Below, piece by piece: positions 29,331 to 40,589 of a stretch of DNA of 64,000 nt. The DNA comes from Glaciecola sp. XM2 (GTDB lineage: Bacteria; Pseudomonadota; Gammaproteobacteria; Enterobacterales; Alteromonadaceae), in assembly GCF_018595715.1 (NCBI RefSeq), contig NZ_JAHEOJ010000027.1:1-64000 (forward strand), in the 5' to 3' direction. The stretch's first letter is position 1. Each line of letters begins with the position of its first letter. Under the pieces are notes generated by a model. The model did no database searches and had not been told where the DNA came from. It saw nothing but the letters and a program-made list of their open reading frames with translations. Position numbers and translations under genes: made by a program.

Positions 29331-30283
29331 TATACGCTTTCCTCGAGTGCTTTTTGTGCCAGCACATGCTTTGCCATGATATCGATAAGCTGACTGCGTA
29401 TACCCGGTTCTGACGCGCTATGTCCGGCGTTATCGACAATGTATAGTTGAGATTGCGTTAGCGCGTCATGAAGTGCTTGCGCGGCGGAAACTGCGCAGAC
29501 CATATCGTATCTGCCATGCACAATTTCCACTGGGATATCAGATAGGACATGGGCGTTTTCAAGAATGAAATTTTCAGCGATAAAGCAATGATGCTTTAAA
29601 TAATGGCACTCCAACAACGCCAAGCTTTTTACTTGTTGCGTGGATGCGACTTCACTTGAGGGGCTTTTATCGGGCAGTAGCTTGGAAATAGCCCCCTCCC
29701 AATTAAACCATGCGCTTAACGCTTTTTGCGCCACTGTTTCATCATCGCTGGCAAACATGGCATAAAATGCGTTCGTAATATCTGTAGTGTCGTGTAGGCG
29801 AGGGACCAACGCCTTAAAGGTTTGATATGCGTCAGGGTAAACTTGGGCTGCCCCACCGTGAGGATTTAAAAACCAGTCGAAATCTTGTTGGCGGGCTAAA
29901 AAAACGCCCCGTAACGTCAGCTGCGTTACTCGTTTGGGGTGGGCGATAGCATATAATAGTGCCAAAGTGGCGCCCCAAGAGCCACCAAATACGGACCAGC
30001 GTTCAATACCAAGATGCAGGCGAATCGCTTCGATATCCTCTATGAGGTCTTGCGCCGTGTTATGTTCTAAACACCCAAACGGTTTAGACTGCCCGCAGCC
30101 GCGTTGGTCAAAAGCAATAACGTCGTATTCTTCTAAATCAAATGGCCATCGATAGTTTCCGTTTATCCCTGCGCCTGGCCCGCCATGCAAAAACAACACG
30201 GGGATACCAGATGGGTTACCTGCACGCTCAACGTGCAGCATATGATCGTGGGTAACAAGCAGTTTAAAAGAATGACTAGACAC
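29330..30283 (-). CDS. pip: Proline iminopeptidase (S33 family)
   Basis: An alpha/beta hydrolase that removes N-terminal proline from peptides. The oxyanion region is LHGGPGAGI, the nucleophile elbow is GGSWGATLAL, and the DQRGCGQSKP segment is typical of Pip. The acidic residue and histidine are in VHGRYDMVC and DNAGHSASEPG. At 317 residues the length is standard. It lies upstream of and coupled to dtd. Confidence 0.94.
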   Translation of the reverse strand: MSSHSFKLLVTHDHMLHVERAGNPSGIPVLFLHGGPGAGINGNYRWPFDLEEYDVIAFDQRGCGQSKPFGCLEHNTAQDLIEDIEAIRLHLGIERWSVFGGSWGATLALLYAIAHPKRVTQLTLRGVFLARQQDFDWFLNPHGGAAQVYPDAYQTFKALVPRLHDTTDITNAFYAMFASDDETVAQKALSAWFNWEGAISKLLPDKSPSSEVASTQQVKSLALLECHYLKHHCFIAENFILENAHVLSDIPVEIVHGRYDMVCAVSAAQALHDALTQSQLYIVDNAGHSASEPGIRSQLIDIMAKHVLAQKALEESV

Positions 30284-30312
30284 AAATTCCTCATAGATGT
30301 AGTGTTTGCGTA

Positions 30313-30329
30313 AGAACGTGAGACGTTCT
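30313..30329. repeat. Short inverted repeat before the DUF2959 gene
   Basis: AGAACGT (30313-30319) and ACGTTCT (30323-30329) form a 7-bp inverted repeat with a 3-base centre, between the divergent pip and lipoprotein genes. It has the size of a dimeric repressor operator. No regulator is known for it. Confidence 0.4.
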
Positions 30330-30450
30330 AAAGCATTTAATTATCAGTATTGTTATCTACAGCGCTATGCTTTGAAACGCAGATTTCACATATATTGTTC
30401 AACATTTTGTTTACAATCTCACGTACTCATCATCAGGTAAAGGACTTAAC

Positions 30451-31104
30451 ATGAGAAAAAACGCACTCTTAATGATATCGGCGGTATTACTGCTGACCGG
30501 TTGCCAAGCGGCAATTCAAGATGCCTACTTTAATATGTGGGAGAAAATTGGCTTTGAAAAACGGGAAATTTTAGTCGACAGAGTGGAAGATGCCCAAGAA
30601 TCTCAGCAAGAGGCGCAACAAGAGTTTGCCAGCGCACTTGAAGAGTTTAGCACTCTGATTAACTTTGATGGTGGTGAGCTTGAAGACGTATATAACGACC
30701 TGAACGACCGCTATGAAGACAGCAAAGCAAGCGCAGAAGATGTAAGTGCTCATATAGAAAAGGTAGAAAGCGTAGCAGACTCCTTATTTAGAGAATGGGA
30801 AGCGGAGCTTTTAGAAATAAGCAATGCGAGCCTGCGTCGCGACAGTGAAAGGCAGTTACGAGCGACCAAGCGCAATTATTCAGATTTGATTAGCTCTATG
30901 CGTAAAGTTGAAGCGAGTATGGATCCAGTCTTAAGCGCTCTGCAAGATAACGTCTTGTATTTAAAGCATAATCTAAATGCAAATGCGATAGGCGCGCTGC
31001 AGGGGGAATTAAGCACCATACAGCGCGATGTGAATATTTTGATTAAAGAGATGAATACGGCTATTGAGCAGTCTGATCAATTTATCGCGACAATAAAGAG
31101 CTAA
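30451..31104 (+). CDS. DUF2959 lipoprotein
   Basis: A 217-residue predicted lipoprotein: the signal peptide ends in the lipobox LLTGC (C18). The mature protein is almost wholly helical and charged, with repeated Gln/Glu heptad-like stretches suggesting coiled coils (residues 40-90 and 95-140). It belongs to DUF2959, known mainly from marine gammaproteobacteria, with no established function. AGGTAAAGG lies upstream of the ATG. Its last four bases overlap the convergent metJ stop. Confidence 0.85.
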   Translation: MRKNALLMISAVLLLTGCQAAIQDAYFNMWEKIGFEKREILVDRVEDAQESQQEAQQEFASALEEFSTLINFDGGELEDVYNDLNDRYEDSKASAEDVSAHIEKVESVADSLFREWEAELLEISNASLRRDSERQLRATKRNYSDLISSMRKVEASMDPVLSALQDNVLYLKHNLNANAIGALQGELSTIQRDVNILIKEMNTAIEQSDQFIATIKS

Positions 31105-31418
31105 TTGTCGCTCTTTGCACTGCCCTCATCCATCTTTTCCATGATTTCGCGCGCTTCTTTGGGGATTCGGTTTGGGTTATCTTTGCGCAAGTCTTCGTCG
31201 TTAGGTAATGGCTGACCGGTAAAAGCGTGTAAAAATGCTTCACATAACAACTCGGAGTTAGTCGCATGGCGCAGGTTACTTACTTGTCGACGGGTACGCT
31301 CGTCGGTGAGCACCTTGAGTACATTGATGGGGATCGACACCGTTACCTTTTTAACCTGTTCTGATTTTTTCCCATGTTCTGCATATGGGTGTATGTATTT
31401 TCCGTTCCATTGAGCCAT
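31101..31418 (-). CDS. metJ: Methionine repressor MetJ
   Basis: A ribbon-helix-helix repressor that binds S-adenosylmethionine and represses methionine biosynthesis genes. [23 protein letters not shown] is the DNA-binding ribbon and first helix, and [25 protein letters not shown] follows nearly unchanged from E. coli MetJ. The ATG at 31418 gives 105 residues starting MAQWNG, matching the E. coli length; a GTG four codons upstream is less likely. It is divergent from metF, and MetJ boxes fill the shared region. Confidence 0.95.
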   Translation of the reverse strand: MAQWNGKYIHPYAEHGKKSEQVKKVTVSIPINVLKVLTDERTRRQVSNLRHATNSELLCEAFLHAFTGQPLPNDEDLRKDNPNRIPKEAREIMEKMDEGSAKSDN

Positions 31419-31482
31419 TTTGTCGATCACTTGTTGTATGTGTTATATCAAAATTCTAACTGGAATAATAAAAAGGTCAATC

Positions 31483-32444
<962 letters not shown>

Positions 32445-32524
32445 GCGCTCAAGTATCGCTATATTTGGCACTTAGTAGAAATAACGAGTAAACTACACCT
32501 TTATTCTTTCACCTAGAGGTTGAT

Positions 32525-33496
32525 GTGAGTTTGCTATTGAATGCAAAAGCCTACTATGAGTCGCGCAAGCCACTTGTTATCGATATTGCGAAATGCTTTT
32601 TAAAACATCTAAAAGACGAGCGCATTACGGTGTCATCGGGGCATATGGCTTATGTGAGTTTGCTCTCTTTAGTGCCTGTGATCATGGTATTTTTTATGAT
32701 CATGTCTGCATTTCCTGCTTTTAGCGATTTTCGTCAGGTCTTTGAAGACTTTATCTTTAGTAATTTTGTCCCCGCGTCAGGGGATGTCGTCCAAACTCAT
32801 ATTGGTGAATTTGTTGGTAACGCCTCGGGAATGGGGGCGGTGAGTATTGCCACCTTATTGGTGGTGGCACTTCTGTTAATTTCTAATATTGATAAAACGC
32901 TTAATCATTTGTGGAAAACCGAAATGAAAAGGCCAATGGTGTACACCTTTGCCATTTATTGGATGGTGATCACCCTTGGTCCACTTTTGATTGGCTCAAG
33001 CATTGCGGTGAGCTCATATTTGGCCGCTATCGCTGAGTTTGCAGATGATTATACCCCAGGCTTTGGTACTGCGTTTTTAAAACTCGTTCCTAGCTTTGCC
33101 GCTATTGGCGCTTTCATGATTTTATACATGGTGGTTCCTAATCGCACGGTACGTGCTAAGTATGCAATTTGGGGCGCAATTTTAGCGGCGGTGTTGTTTG
33201 AACTGTCTAAAGACGCTTTTGCCTTTTATGTGTCTAGTTTTCCATCATATCAGGTGATTTATGGAGCATTAGCCGCTGTTCCCATCTTATTTGTGTGGGT
33301 CTACCTTTGTTGGATAGTGGTGTTGGTGGGTGCTGTGTTCAGTTATGCCATTACCATTACCTGTGAAGCGCATCAACAAGAAGACGAAAATCAGGCTTCA
33401 AGGGAACAAGCTGAATCATTCCTAAACGAAGAGCAAAGGTCGCTAGAGTCAGACGAGCCAACTACGGTAGAAAATCTCAAAGTCATTCCCAAGTAA
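32525..33496 (+). CDS. YihY/BrkB family inner-membrane protein
   Basis: A 323-residue membrane protein with about six segments. Landmarks are SSGHMAYVSLLSLVPVIMVF (first segment), NIDKTLNHLWKTE, and PSYQVIYGALAAVPILFVWVYL near the end. An acidic hydrophilic tail follows. The family is often labelled ribonuclease BN in older records, which is wrong; its function is unknown. The start is GTG at 32525 with AGAGGT upstream; the ATG overlapping it opens directly into a stop. Confidence 0.9.
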   Translation: MSLLLNAKAYYESRKPLVIDIAKCFLKHLKDERITVSSGHMAYVSLLSLVPVIMVFFMIMSAFPAFSDFRQVFEDFIFSNFVPASGDVVQTHIGEFVGNASGMGAVSIATLLVVALLLISNIDKTLNHLWKTEMKRPMVYTFAIYWMVITLGPLLIGSSIAVSSYLAAIAEFADDYTPGFGTAFLKLVPSFAAIGAFMILYMVVPNRTVRAKYAIWGAILAAVLFELSKDAFAFYVSSFPSYQVIYGALAAVPILFVWVYLCWIVVLVGAVFSYAITITCEAHQQEDENQASREQAESFLNEEQRSLESDEPTTVENLKVIPK

Positions 33497-33518
33497 GCTG
33501 GCATAGCAACTTACTTGG
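33489..33518. terminator. Inverted repeat between convergent genes, possible terminator
   Basis: CCAAGTAAG (33489-33497) pairs exactly with CTTACTTGG (33510-33518). It overlaps the stop codon of the YihY-family gene and faces the threonine synthase-like gene. There is no strong T-run, so termination would be weak or Rho-assisted. Confidence 0.4.
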
Positions 33519-33529
33519 CTCGATGGCAC

Positions 33530-34795
33530 TTAAGCTTTGGCTGTCATTAAGAGGTGGCGCATTTGTGGTAAGTACTTCTCAGCGCTACCGGTATTAAAAC
33601 ACACGACTAAATCATCCTGTTTAACCAAGCCTTGCTCGACCGCATCTGTAAGTGCAGCAACTGCTGCTGCACCTTCTGGGCTTATCCACATATTGTATTG
33701 CTGATAAATAGCCGTTGTGTGCTTGGCCATCGCTTGTTCGCTAACGGCAATCGCTCCGCCTTTGCTTTCTCGTAGTATCTTGAGCACGGCTTTGTGGCCA
33801 ACACCACCGGGCACATTTAGTCCCGTTGCCATAGTCTCTCCGCCGTCGGTGGGGATAGTGTCATCTAAGCCTTGTATGAAGGCATCGACCACGGGAGGAT
33901 TTGCTTCACTTTGTATTGCGATGATTTTTGGGCGATGACTGTCGATAACGCCGAGCTGCTCAAGCTCGTTGAAGGCCTTCCACATGCCCAAAATGCCGGT
34001 GCCGCCGCCAGTGGGATATAAAATGACGTCGGGTAGCTTCCATTGTGCTTTTTCGTTAGGCCATGGCTCAGCAAGCTCCAAGCCCATGGTTTTCTTCCCT
34101 TCAATACGCCAGCCGGGCTCTTGGAATGTGGCGCAGTTAAAAAAGCCGTCGGGTAGGTACGTTTCTTTCATAAAGGCACCTGCCTCGCGAATAGTGCCTT
34201 TTACTAATGACAGATGAATGTTGTTATGTATCTTACTGTAGGCTGCTACCTTACCCATAATTGGCATGGGTGTGTCATCGGGCATGATAACAGCGACTTC
34301 AAAGCCATAGTGCAATCCGTATTCGCTTAAAGAGTCCCCGGCGTTACCTTGCGTCGGCACCGCCAGTTTTGATAGCTGGTAGTGTCTCGCCATGGTGGTC
34401 ACCATCGACATGCCTCTATCTTTGAAACTGCCCGTCGGATTGGCGCCATATCCTTTATATGCTTGGCCCTCATCTTTGATGTAGACGTTTAAACCTAGCT
34501 GTTTGACCAGCGGATACTCACCAATATTAATCACCGGTGTATGGCCTTCACCAAGGCTTGCGATAACTTCTTTTTGCTGTGGATCGCCAATATTAAAAGG
34601 TAATAACTGGCCAAAACGCCACATAGACTTTTGCTGTGGATGAAACCATTGCATATCAGGGAAGTCACGTTTAATGGCGTCGGTATCAAGTATCAGCTGC
34701 ACCGGACGACCGTCAGCGGGACATAAGTTCATAGGGCTTGTAACGGGATATTGCGTTGCACATTCCGTGCATTGCCAATGTTTTACATATTTCAT
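33530..34795 (-). CDS. Threonine synthase-like PLP enzyme
   Basis: A 421-residue fold-type II PLP enzyme. The PLP lysine is in PTGSFKDRGMS. The phosphate-binding loop is YPTGGGTGILGMW, and NAGDSLSEYGLHYGF contacts substrate. The N-terminus has CTECATQYP and a later CPADGR, a short zinc-ribbon-like cap typical of the archaeal/plant type of threonine synthase. It would convert O-phosphohomoserine to threonine, but no thrAB genes are near. A role as a catabolic or other beta-replacing enzyme of the same family cannot be excluded. Confidence 0.82.
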   Translation of the reverse strand: MKYVKHWQCTECATQYPVTSPMNLCPADGRPVQLILDTDAIKRDFPDMQWFHPQQKSMWRFGQLLPFNIGDPQQKEVIASLGEGHTPVINIGEYPLVKQLGLNVYIKDEGQAYKGYGANPTGSFKDRGMSMVTTMARHYQLSKLAVPTQGNAGDSLSEYGLHYGFEVAVIMPDDTPMPIMGKVAAYSKIHNNIHLSLVKGTIREAGAFMKETYLPDGFFNCATFQEPGWRIEGKKTMGLELAEPWPNEKAQWKLPDVILYPTGGGTGILGMWKAFNELEQLGVIDSHRPKIIAIQSEANPPVVDAFIQGLDDTIPTDGGETMATGLNVPGGVGHKAVLKILRESKGGAIAVSEQAMAKHTTAIYQQYNMWISPEGAAAVAALTDAVEQGLVKQDDLVVCFNTGSAEKYLPQMRHLLMTAKA

Positions 34796-35001
34796 AATAG
34801 GGATTTTGCTCGCAACAACAGGCTGTTCGAATCTTTGATTGGATATGTTACAGCAAAAAACTGACGATGGATTGCTTTGTGCGAGATGCGATTGCTTGGA
34901 GATGAGCTAGGTCGAGCTGATGTGCTCTTTATACACAAAATATATTTCAGTTAAGTAGATAAGTTAGAAGAAGACAAACTCACCTACTTAACGGCCCTGT
35001 A

Positions 35002-35247
35002 TTACCCGTGCATAGCGGCAAACTTTTCAGCAAGTTGGTCAAGACTCTCTTTGCGATTAGGATCAGGCACAATACATTCGACAGGACACACACTCACGCA
35101 ACTAGGCGTATCGTAATGACCCACGCATTCAGTGCATTTGTCGCTATTGATTTCGTAAATTTCGTCGCCCATATGAATGGCGTCGTTTGGACATTCTTCG
35201 GGACATAAGTCGCAGTTAATGCATTCATCAGTGATTAAAAGTGCCAT
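35002..35247 (-). CDS. yfhL: YfhL family 4Fe-4S dicluster ferredoxin
   Basis: An 81-residue electron carrier. The first cluster motif is CINCDLCPEECPNDAI. The second is CTECVGHYDTPSCVSVCPVEC, with the long insertion between the second and third cysteines that marks the YfhL/Alvin ferredoxin type. The C-terminal helix is charged. It stands alone; the redox partner is unknown. Confidence 0.94.
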   Translation of the reverse strand: MALLITDECINCDLCPEECPNDAIHMGDEIYEINSDKCTECVGHYDTPSCVSVCPVECIVPDPNRKESLDQLAEKFAAMHG

Positions 35248-35315
35248 AGGAAATACCTCGATTTTGACTGTGCATACAGTTTAGGTTAGCACTGATAAGG
35301 GTGCGTTGATCTTAA

Positions 35316-35993
35316 TCAACGAAAGTGTGCGTCCAAAATCATCTGAGTCATTTCTTTGCGCAAATAAAAGCCTCGGGGGCGAGTTTGTATTATTGTGCCA
35401 TCTTCACCGATAGCTTGGGTGAGTGCTTTGCCGTTAGCAGCTTTAGGTCGCAACTGCATCATCTGCCCCATCCGAGCGTTGATCGTTTCCACTTTGCCTA
35501 ACACAATGAGATCCATAAGCTCTTCCCAATCTTGCTGAAGATAGGCATTTTGCTCTGCAGTAGGCTCCCACATGAATGCACTGCCGATGATACGCTCGGC
35601 TACAGGTATTTCTCGCTCTCCTTGAATAGGTACCCACAACACCTTTTGCAGTTTGTTTTTGACATTGCTAGTGTGCCATGTGATCCCCGCAAGATTCGTC
35701 AGTGGGGCATAACACACGTATGTAGTCTCCAATGGCGTATTGTCATAACTTAGGGGCAGCGTTTTTAACTCAATGCCTAAATCAACAAAGTCTTGTTGTG
35801 CTTTGCTGCCCGCGCTGGCGCCTAAAGCGATTTCAAGTAGTTGACCGGTCCAACCTTTATGGCGTTTAAAGTTTTCGGGAACTTGAATGTTTAGCTCATC
35901 GGCTAATTCTTTAAAACTCATACCAGCTATGGCCTTGGTACGGTTTAACAACACCGATTCTGATTCAGGCGCGGCTGGTTTATTCTCAATCAT
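35316..35993 (-). CDS. mutH: DNA mismatch repair endonuclease MutH
   Basis: It nicks the unmethylated strand at hemimethylated GATC sites when activated by MutS-MutL. The active-site residues are E54, D68, E75 and K77 (DLGIELKTL). GWTGQLLEIALGASAGSK and the C-terminal RPKAANGKALTQAIG and RGFYLRKE match E. coli MutH. The length of 225 residues is normal. It implies Dam-directed mismatch repair in this organism. It is divergent from rppH, as in E. coli. Confidence 0.96.
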   Translation of the reverse strand: MIENKPAAPESESVLLNRTKAIAGMSFKELADELNIQVPENFKRHKGWTGQLLEIALGASAGSKAQQDFVDLGIELKTLPLSYDNTPLETTYVCYAPLTNLAGITWHTSNVKNKLQKVLWVPIQGEREIPVAERIIGSAFMWEPTAEQNAYLQQDWEELMDLIVLGKVETINARMGQMMQLRPKAANGKALTQAIGEDGTIIQTRPRGFYLRKEMTQMILDAHFR

Positions 35994-36080
35994 TTGCTAA
36001 TTACAACATTTGCTTTGCATAACTACTAGTTTATGAAAGAATGAAGACATATTAAAGTATAACCGCGCTAGGTCATCTAA

Positions 36081-36611
36081 GTGATTGATACCGAAGGATT
36101 CCGCGCGAATGTTGGCATTATTATCTGCAATAAACAGGGCCAAGTTTTTTGGGCTAGGCGATATGGCCAGCATTCATGGCAATTCCCGCAAGGAGGGATT
36201 GACCAAGGCGAAACAGCCGAACAAGCGATGTACAGAGAGTTGTACGAAGAAGTTGGGTTGAAAGAAAAAGACGTCAATATCCTTGCCGTTAGTCGAAACT
36301 GGCTGCGTTATAAACTCCCGAAACGGCTAGTGCGCAAAGGCACCGATCCGGTATGTATCGGGCAGAAGCAAAAATGGTTCTTGCTATCACTAAGCTGTCA
36401 TGAAAAAGATGTAAATTTAGCAGCGTGTGGTCATCCAGAGTTTGATGATTGGCGGTGGGTGAGTTTTTGGTATCCCATTCGCAACGTTGTCTCATTTAAG
36501 CGAGACGTATACCGAAAAGTGTTAAAAGAGTTCGCGCCAGTAGGCATGCCGTCGCAGCGGTTAAACTCCTCACATCCAAATAAAAAAGGACGAAGGCGTA
36601 AGCCAAAATAG
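36081..36611 (+). CDS. rppH: RNA pyrophosphohydrolase RppH
   Basis: A Nudix hydrolase that removes pyrophosphate from the 5' end of triphosphorylated RNA, which starts RNase E-dependent decay. The Nudix box runs at residues 38-60 ([17 protein letters not shown], then YEEVGL). [13 protein letters not shown] before it is typical. The start is GTG at 36081. A basic tail ([10 protein letters not shown]) would help RNA binding. It leads the conserved rppH-ptsP-lgt-thyA run. Confidence 0.95.
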   Translation: MIDTEGFRANVGIIICNKQGQVFWARRYGQHSWQFPQGGIDQGETAEQAMYRELYEEVGLKEKDVNILAVSRNWLRYKLPKRLVRKGTDPVCIGQKQKWFLLSLSCHEKDVNLAACGHPEFDDWRWVSFWYPIRNVVSFKRDVYRKVLKEFAPVGMPSQRLNSSHPNKKGRRRKPK

Positions 36612-36641
36612 TTACGTCTCTTTGTTCATCAAGGGTGGTTC

Positions 36642-38927
36642 ATGTTAAGTAGCCTTAAAACGATTATCCAAGAAGTCAGCCAAATACCAGAGCTTGATAA
36701 AGCGTTGGTGAGGTTGGTGAGTATGGTGAAAGCTACTATGATGGTCGACTCTTGCAGTATTTATCTGTCTAATTATGCGGAGCGGCATCTAGTGCTTACG
36801 GCCACAGATGGTCTTGATCCAGATGCTGTGGGCAAGGTGAAAATTGGGTTCTACGAAGGGGTAATAGGCCTGGTGGGCGATAGAGAAGAACCTCTCAATA
36901 TAGAAGACGCCCCCTCCCATCCTCGATATAAGCACTATCCAGAAGTAAAAGAAGAAAGTTATCACGCCTTTATCGGTACACCTATCATTTATCAGCGTAA
37001 GGTGTTGGGCGTCATTACCATGCAACAAAAAAAGGCTAGACGTTTTAGCGAAGACGAAGAAGCTTTCTTAGTCACGCTAGCCGCGCAAATTGCCTTGGAA
37101 ATTGTGAACGCACAAATGCGCGGAAATAGCGCAGCTTTAGATAATGGCACCCCATTTGAACCGCGCACAGTCAATGGAATACCCGGCTCACCAGGCCTGG
37201 CCATGGGTATAGGTTATGCCGTCAATTTTAAACACGATCTCGCCCAATTTATTCCGCGCAAACATAAAGATGTCAAAGAGCAAATCACCCGATATCGCAA
37301 TGCGGTACAAATGACACGGACCCAAGTACGAGACTTGTCGGCAGACCTCAGTGATAAATTGCCTGACGATGTCCGCGCAATTTTCCAACTCTATGACCAA
37401 TTGCTAGACGCAAACAGTCTCGGGCGTGAGGTAGAAAAAGAAATTCACGAAGGTTGGGATGCAGGAAGCTCTCTTAAGCTTGTGATTGATCGTTACGCGA
37501 CCCGTTTTCGCAACATGGAAGACCCATATATGCGCGAGCGTGCGGTAGATATTGTAGATTTATCAAACCGCATACTTAACAACATCCTATATGCTGGAGA
37601 TGACCCAAGCTCTTTACGGGTGCCTGATGGCCCTTGTATTTTGGTGGCGCAAGAGGTCAGCGCTCCGATGCTCGCAGAATTTCCGCGCGATAAGTTAGCC
37701 GGCATTATTTCCATAAAAGGCTCTAACAACTCACATGCGGCTATTTTGGCCAGAGCAATGGGTGTACCTGCAGTCATGGGTTTGCAACGCGTATCGATTA
37801 ACGCCTTAAAAGCCAATGAGCTTTTTATTGATGGGTATTCAGGCGAAGTCGTCATGCAGCTTGATGAGCAAGTCAAACAAAGTTACCAAGTGCTCATCGA
37901 TGAAGAAGAAGCGCTACAGCGAAAAATCAGTGTTGAAGGCGATTTGCCCTGCGTGACTGAAGACGGACAAAGCATGTCGCTATTGGTTAATGCCGGTTTG
38001 ACAGCCAACATCGAAATGGAGCAGTTTAAGCAGGGCGAGGGAGTGGGACTTTACCGTACTGAGATCCCCTTTATGATGCGCGAACGGTTTCCGTCTGAGC
38101 GCGAGCAATATGAGCTTTATAAAAGCGTATTATCGACGCATCCGACGAAAGAAATTACCTTACGCACGCTAGATGTGGGTGGCGACAAGCCTCTGTCTTA
38201 TTTCCCCATCAGTGAAGAAAATCCGTTTTTAGGTTGGCGCGGAGTGCGCTTGACACTCGACCATCCGGATATCTTTTTGGTCCAAGTCAGAGCGATGTTA
38301 CGCGCCAGCATTGGGCTATCCAATTTGCATATTCTACTACCCATGATCACCAGTGTAAGTGAAGTGGATGATGCTAAAAGACTTATTAAGCAGGCTTTCT
38401 TAGAGGTAAAAGAGGAGGCGTCAGCCGAAAATCAGATGCTATCAAAACCTGCCGTTGGGGTGATGCTAGAAGTGCCATCGGTGCTGTTTATTTTGCCTCA
38501 GTTAGCGCAGCGCGTAGACTTCTTTTCTGTGGGAACCAACGATTTGACGCAATACCTATTGGCGGTAGATAGAAATAACGCGCGAGTTTCATCGCTGTAT
38601 TCTAGCTATCATCCCTCGGTGCTTGCTGCGCTTCACCAAATCCAACAAGGCTCCCTTGCCAATAAGGTACCTGTGACGGTATGCGGCGAATTAGCCGGTG
38701 AGCCTTTAGGTGCGGTTGCGTTGATGGCGTTGGGCTTTCGTAAATTGAGTATGAATGCTTATAGTTTGCGTAAAATCAATTGGGTAATTCGTAACACCAA
38801 TATGCAGGAGTTAAAAGCATTGCTACCTGAGCTTATGGCCAAAGACGACCCTGAAGCGGTCAAATCATTACTCAGTAAATATTTAGAATCGAAAAAGCTA
38901 GGCGGATTAGTAAGGGCTGGAGGTTAA
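36642..38927 (+). CDS. ptsP: PEP-protein phosphotransferase of the nitrogen PTS (EI-Ntr)
   Basis: It takes phosphate from phosphoenolpyruvate and passes it to NPr, a regulatory branch linked to nitrogen and envelope control. The N-terminal GAF domain covers about residues 1-160. The phosphorylated histidine is H365 in GSNNSHAAILARAMG. PEP-binding follows, with LRTLDVGGDKPL and the late catalytic cysteine C681 in VCGELAGEP. The 761-residue length is right for EI-Ntr. The stop codon overlaps the next start by one base (TAATG). Confidence 0.95.
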   Translation: MLSSLKTIIQEVSQIPELDKALVRLVSMVKATMMVDSCSIYLSNYAERHLVLTATDGLDPDAVGKVKIGFYEGVIGLVGDREEPLNIEDAPSHPRYKHYPEVKEESYHAFIGTPIIYQRKVLGVITMQQKKARRFSEDEEAFLVTLAAQIALEIVNAQMRGNSAALDNGTPFEPRTVNGIPGSPGLAMGIGYAVNFKHDLAQFIPRKHKDVKEQITRYRNAVQMTRTQVRDLSADLSDKLPDDVRAIFQLYDQLLDANSLGREVEKEIHEGWDAGSSLKLVIDRYATRFRNMEDPYMRERAVDIVDLSNRILNNILYAGDDPSSLRVPDGPCILVAQEVSAPMLAEFPRDKLAGIISIKGSNNSHAAILARAMGVPAVMGLQRVSINALKANELFIDGYSGEVVMQLDEQVKQSYQVLIDEEEALQRKISVEGDLPCVTEDGQSMSLLVNAGLTANIEMEQFKQGEGVGLYRTEIPFMMRERFPSEREQYELYKSVLSTHPTKEITLRTLDVGGDKPLSYFPISEENPFLGWRGVRLTLDHPDIFLVQVRAMLRASIGLSNLHILLPMITSVSEVDDAKRLIKQAFLEVKEEASAENQMLSKPAVGVMLEVPSVLFILPQLAQRVDFFSVGTNDLTQYLLAVDRNNARVSSLYSSYHPSVLAALHQIQQGSLANKVPVTVCGELAGEPLGAVALMALGFRKLSMNAYSLRKINWVIRNTNMQELKALLPELMAKDDPEAVKSLLSKYLESKKLGGLVRAGG

Positions 38928-39733
38928 TGGAGCCACTATTATTGCTGATGTTGCTTTGCACAGGCTTAGGCGCGATTGTGGGGGTCTTAGCCGGTCTGCT
39001 AGGGATTGGCGGTGGCTTGGTGATTGTGCCAGCCTTACTATATATGTTGCAGCATTTGATGGGGATCAGCGTTGAAAATGCCATGCCCATTACGATTGCG
39101 ACGTCCCTTTCTACCGTTATTTTTACTGGCTTATCATCAGCGCTTACTCATTATCGCTTAGGCAACTTAGATGTTGATATCTTCAAATACTCGGGCATTG
39201 GCATTGCGATTGGTGCCTTACTTGGCGCTCAGTTTGCCGCCAGTATTTCGGGTGTTTTATTACAGCGTATTTTCGCTATTTTAGTGGTGTTGATTGCCCT
39301 GCAGATGGTGTTTAATCGAAACCGCGTATCGGTTCACGATGTGAGTAAAGCAAAGCTTTCAACCATTGGCTTGGGTAGCGGCTTTATTTCGGCGCTCATG
39401 GGCATTGGTGGCGGTGCGCTAATAGTACCTTCGCTGGTATGGTTTAGAGTCAACATTAAAAAAGCGATAGGATGCGCGAGTGCTTGTGGCGTATTAATTG
39501 CCTTTTTTGGTAGCTTGAGCTTTGTATACGCAGGCTGGCAGCAACCTTATTTACCTGAGTTTTCGCTCGGATATGTGTTCTTACCGGCTACATTAGGCAT
39601 TGCAATAAGCTCTATGCTGACCGCGCCGATTGGTGCTAAACTTACCAACAAATTGGATACCGTGAAACTGAAGCGCATCTTTGCCGTGTTTTTAGTCTTG
39701 GTAAGCATTCGAATGATGATAGGAATTGAGTAG
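38927..39733 (+). CDS. TauE/SafE family membrane transporter
   Basis: A 268-residue inner-membrane protein with about eight hydrophobic segments. Two glycine-rich repeats show the family's internal duplication: AGLLGIGGGLVIVPALL near the start and MGIGGGALIVPSLVW in the middle. Members export or import small anions such as sulfite or sulfoacetate; the substrate here is unknown. It is translationally coupled to ptsP and followed by lgt, an insertion into an otherwise standard gene run. Confidence 0.9.
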   Translation: MEPLLLLMLLCTGLGAIVGVLAGLLGIGGGLVIVPALLYMLQHLMGISVENAMPITIATSLSTVIFTGLSSALTHYRLGNLDVDIFKYSGIGIAIGALLGAQFAASISGVLLQRIFAILVVLIALQMVFNRNRVSVHDVSKAKLSTIGLGSGFISALMGIGGGALIVPSLVWFRVNIKKAIGCASACGVLIAFFGSLSFVYAGWQQPYLPEFSLGYVFLPATLGIAISSMLTAPIGAKLTNKLDTVKLKRIFAVFLVLVSIRMMIGIE

Positions 39734-39736
39734 CCA

Positions 39737-40588
39737 ATGGCTAACCCCGTATATTTAACGTTTCCAACAATTAACCCCGTAATTATAGAAATAGGCCCAC
39801 TAGCACTGCGTTGGTATGGCCTAATGTACCTTGTTGGCTTCGCTGCAGCCTATTGGTTAGCGTCACGGCGTTTATCGCGCACTAACTGGAGCAAAGACCA
39901 ACTTTCTGATCTGTTGTTTTGGTGTTTCATGGGGGTCATTGTTGGCGGTCGCATAGGCTCGGTGCTGTTCTATAACTTTTCTAATTTTTTGGCTGATCCG
40001 CTATACCTCTTTCGCATTTGGGAAGGAGGAATGTCGTTTCATGGTGGTTGTTTAGGCGTTATTGGCGCGGCATTTTTATACGCTAAAAAACAAGGGTGGT
40101 CATTTTTGCAAGTGGGTGATTTTATCGCACCACTGGTTCCTATTGGCTTGGGTGCCGGCAGAATAGGTAACTTTATCAATGGCGAGCTGTGGGGCCGGGT
40201 GACTGATGTGCCTTGGGCATTTGTGTTCCCAGGGGCAGGGCCTGATCCACGTCACCCATCACAGCTATATCAGTTTGCGCTTGAGGGAGCGTTACTGTTT
40301 ACATTGGTTTGGTTGTACTCTGCAAAACCTCGCCCAACCGGAGCGGTTGGTGGTTTATTCTTAGCGGGCTACGGTGTGTTTCGCTTTTTTGTGGAGTTTT
40401 ACCGCGAGCCCGATGCGCATCTTAGCGACCTATATGGCTCGGTGATTACTCAAGGACAAATGCTCAGTATCCCAATGATTATTGCCGGCGTTGGCTTAAT
40501 TGTGTACGCCTATCGCATGCGCCCAATAACTGCAAATACTCCAGAGAAACCTTCAGCGAAGGCGCAAAAAGCAAAAAAAGGAAAGTAA
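39737..40588 (+). CDS. lgt: Prolipoprotein diacylglyceryl transferase
   Basis: It adds diacylglycerol to the lipobox cysteine of prelipoproteins in the inner membrane. The signature [16 protein letters not shown] (about residue 140) and the early [13 protein letters not shown] and [10 protein letters not shown] segments are conserved, with essential Arg, Asn and His residues visible. About seven membrane segments are present and a basic C-terminal tail follows. It starts three bases after the previous gene. It serves the lipoproteins seen elsewhere in this window. Confidence 0.96.
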   Translation: MANPVYLTFPTINPVIIEIGPLALRWYGLMYLVGFAAAYWLASRRLSRTNWSKDQLSDLLFWCFMGVIVGGRIGSVLFYNFSNFLADPLYLFRIWEGGMSFHGGCLGVIGAAFLYAKKQGWSFLQVGDFIAPLVPIGLGAGRIGNFINGELWGRVTDVPWAFVFPGAGPDPRHPSQLYQFALEGALLFTLVWLYSAKPRPTGAVGGLFLAGYGVFRFFVEFYREPDAHLSDLYGSVITQGQMLSIPMIIAGVGLIVYAYRMRPITANTPEKPSAKAQKAKKGK

Positions 40589-40589
40589 G

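Noticed and set aside
34950-34992. GTTAAGTAG/CTACTTAAC inverted repeat after the ferredoxin gene as a terminator
   Set aside because: The arms are separated by 25 bases and no T-run follows on either strand, so a terminator call is not supported.
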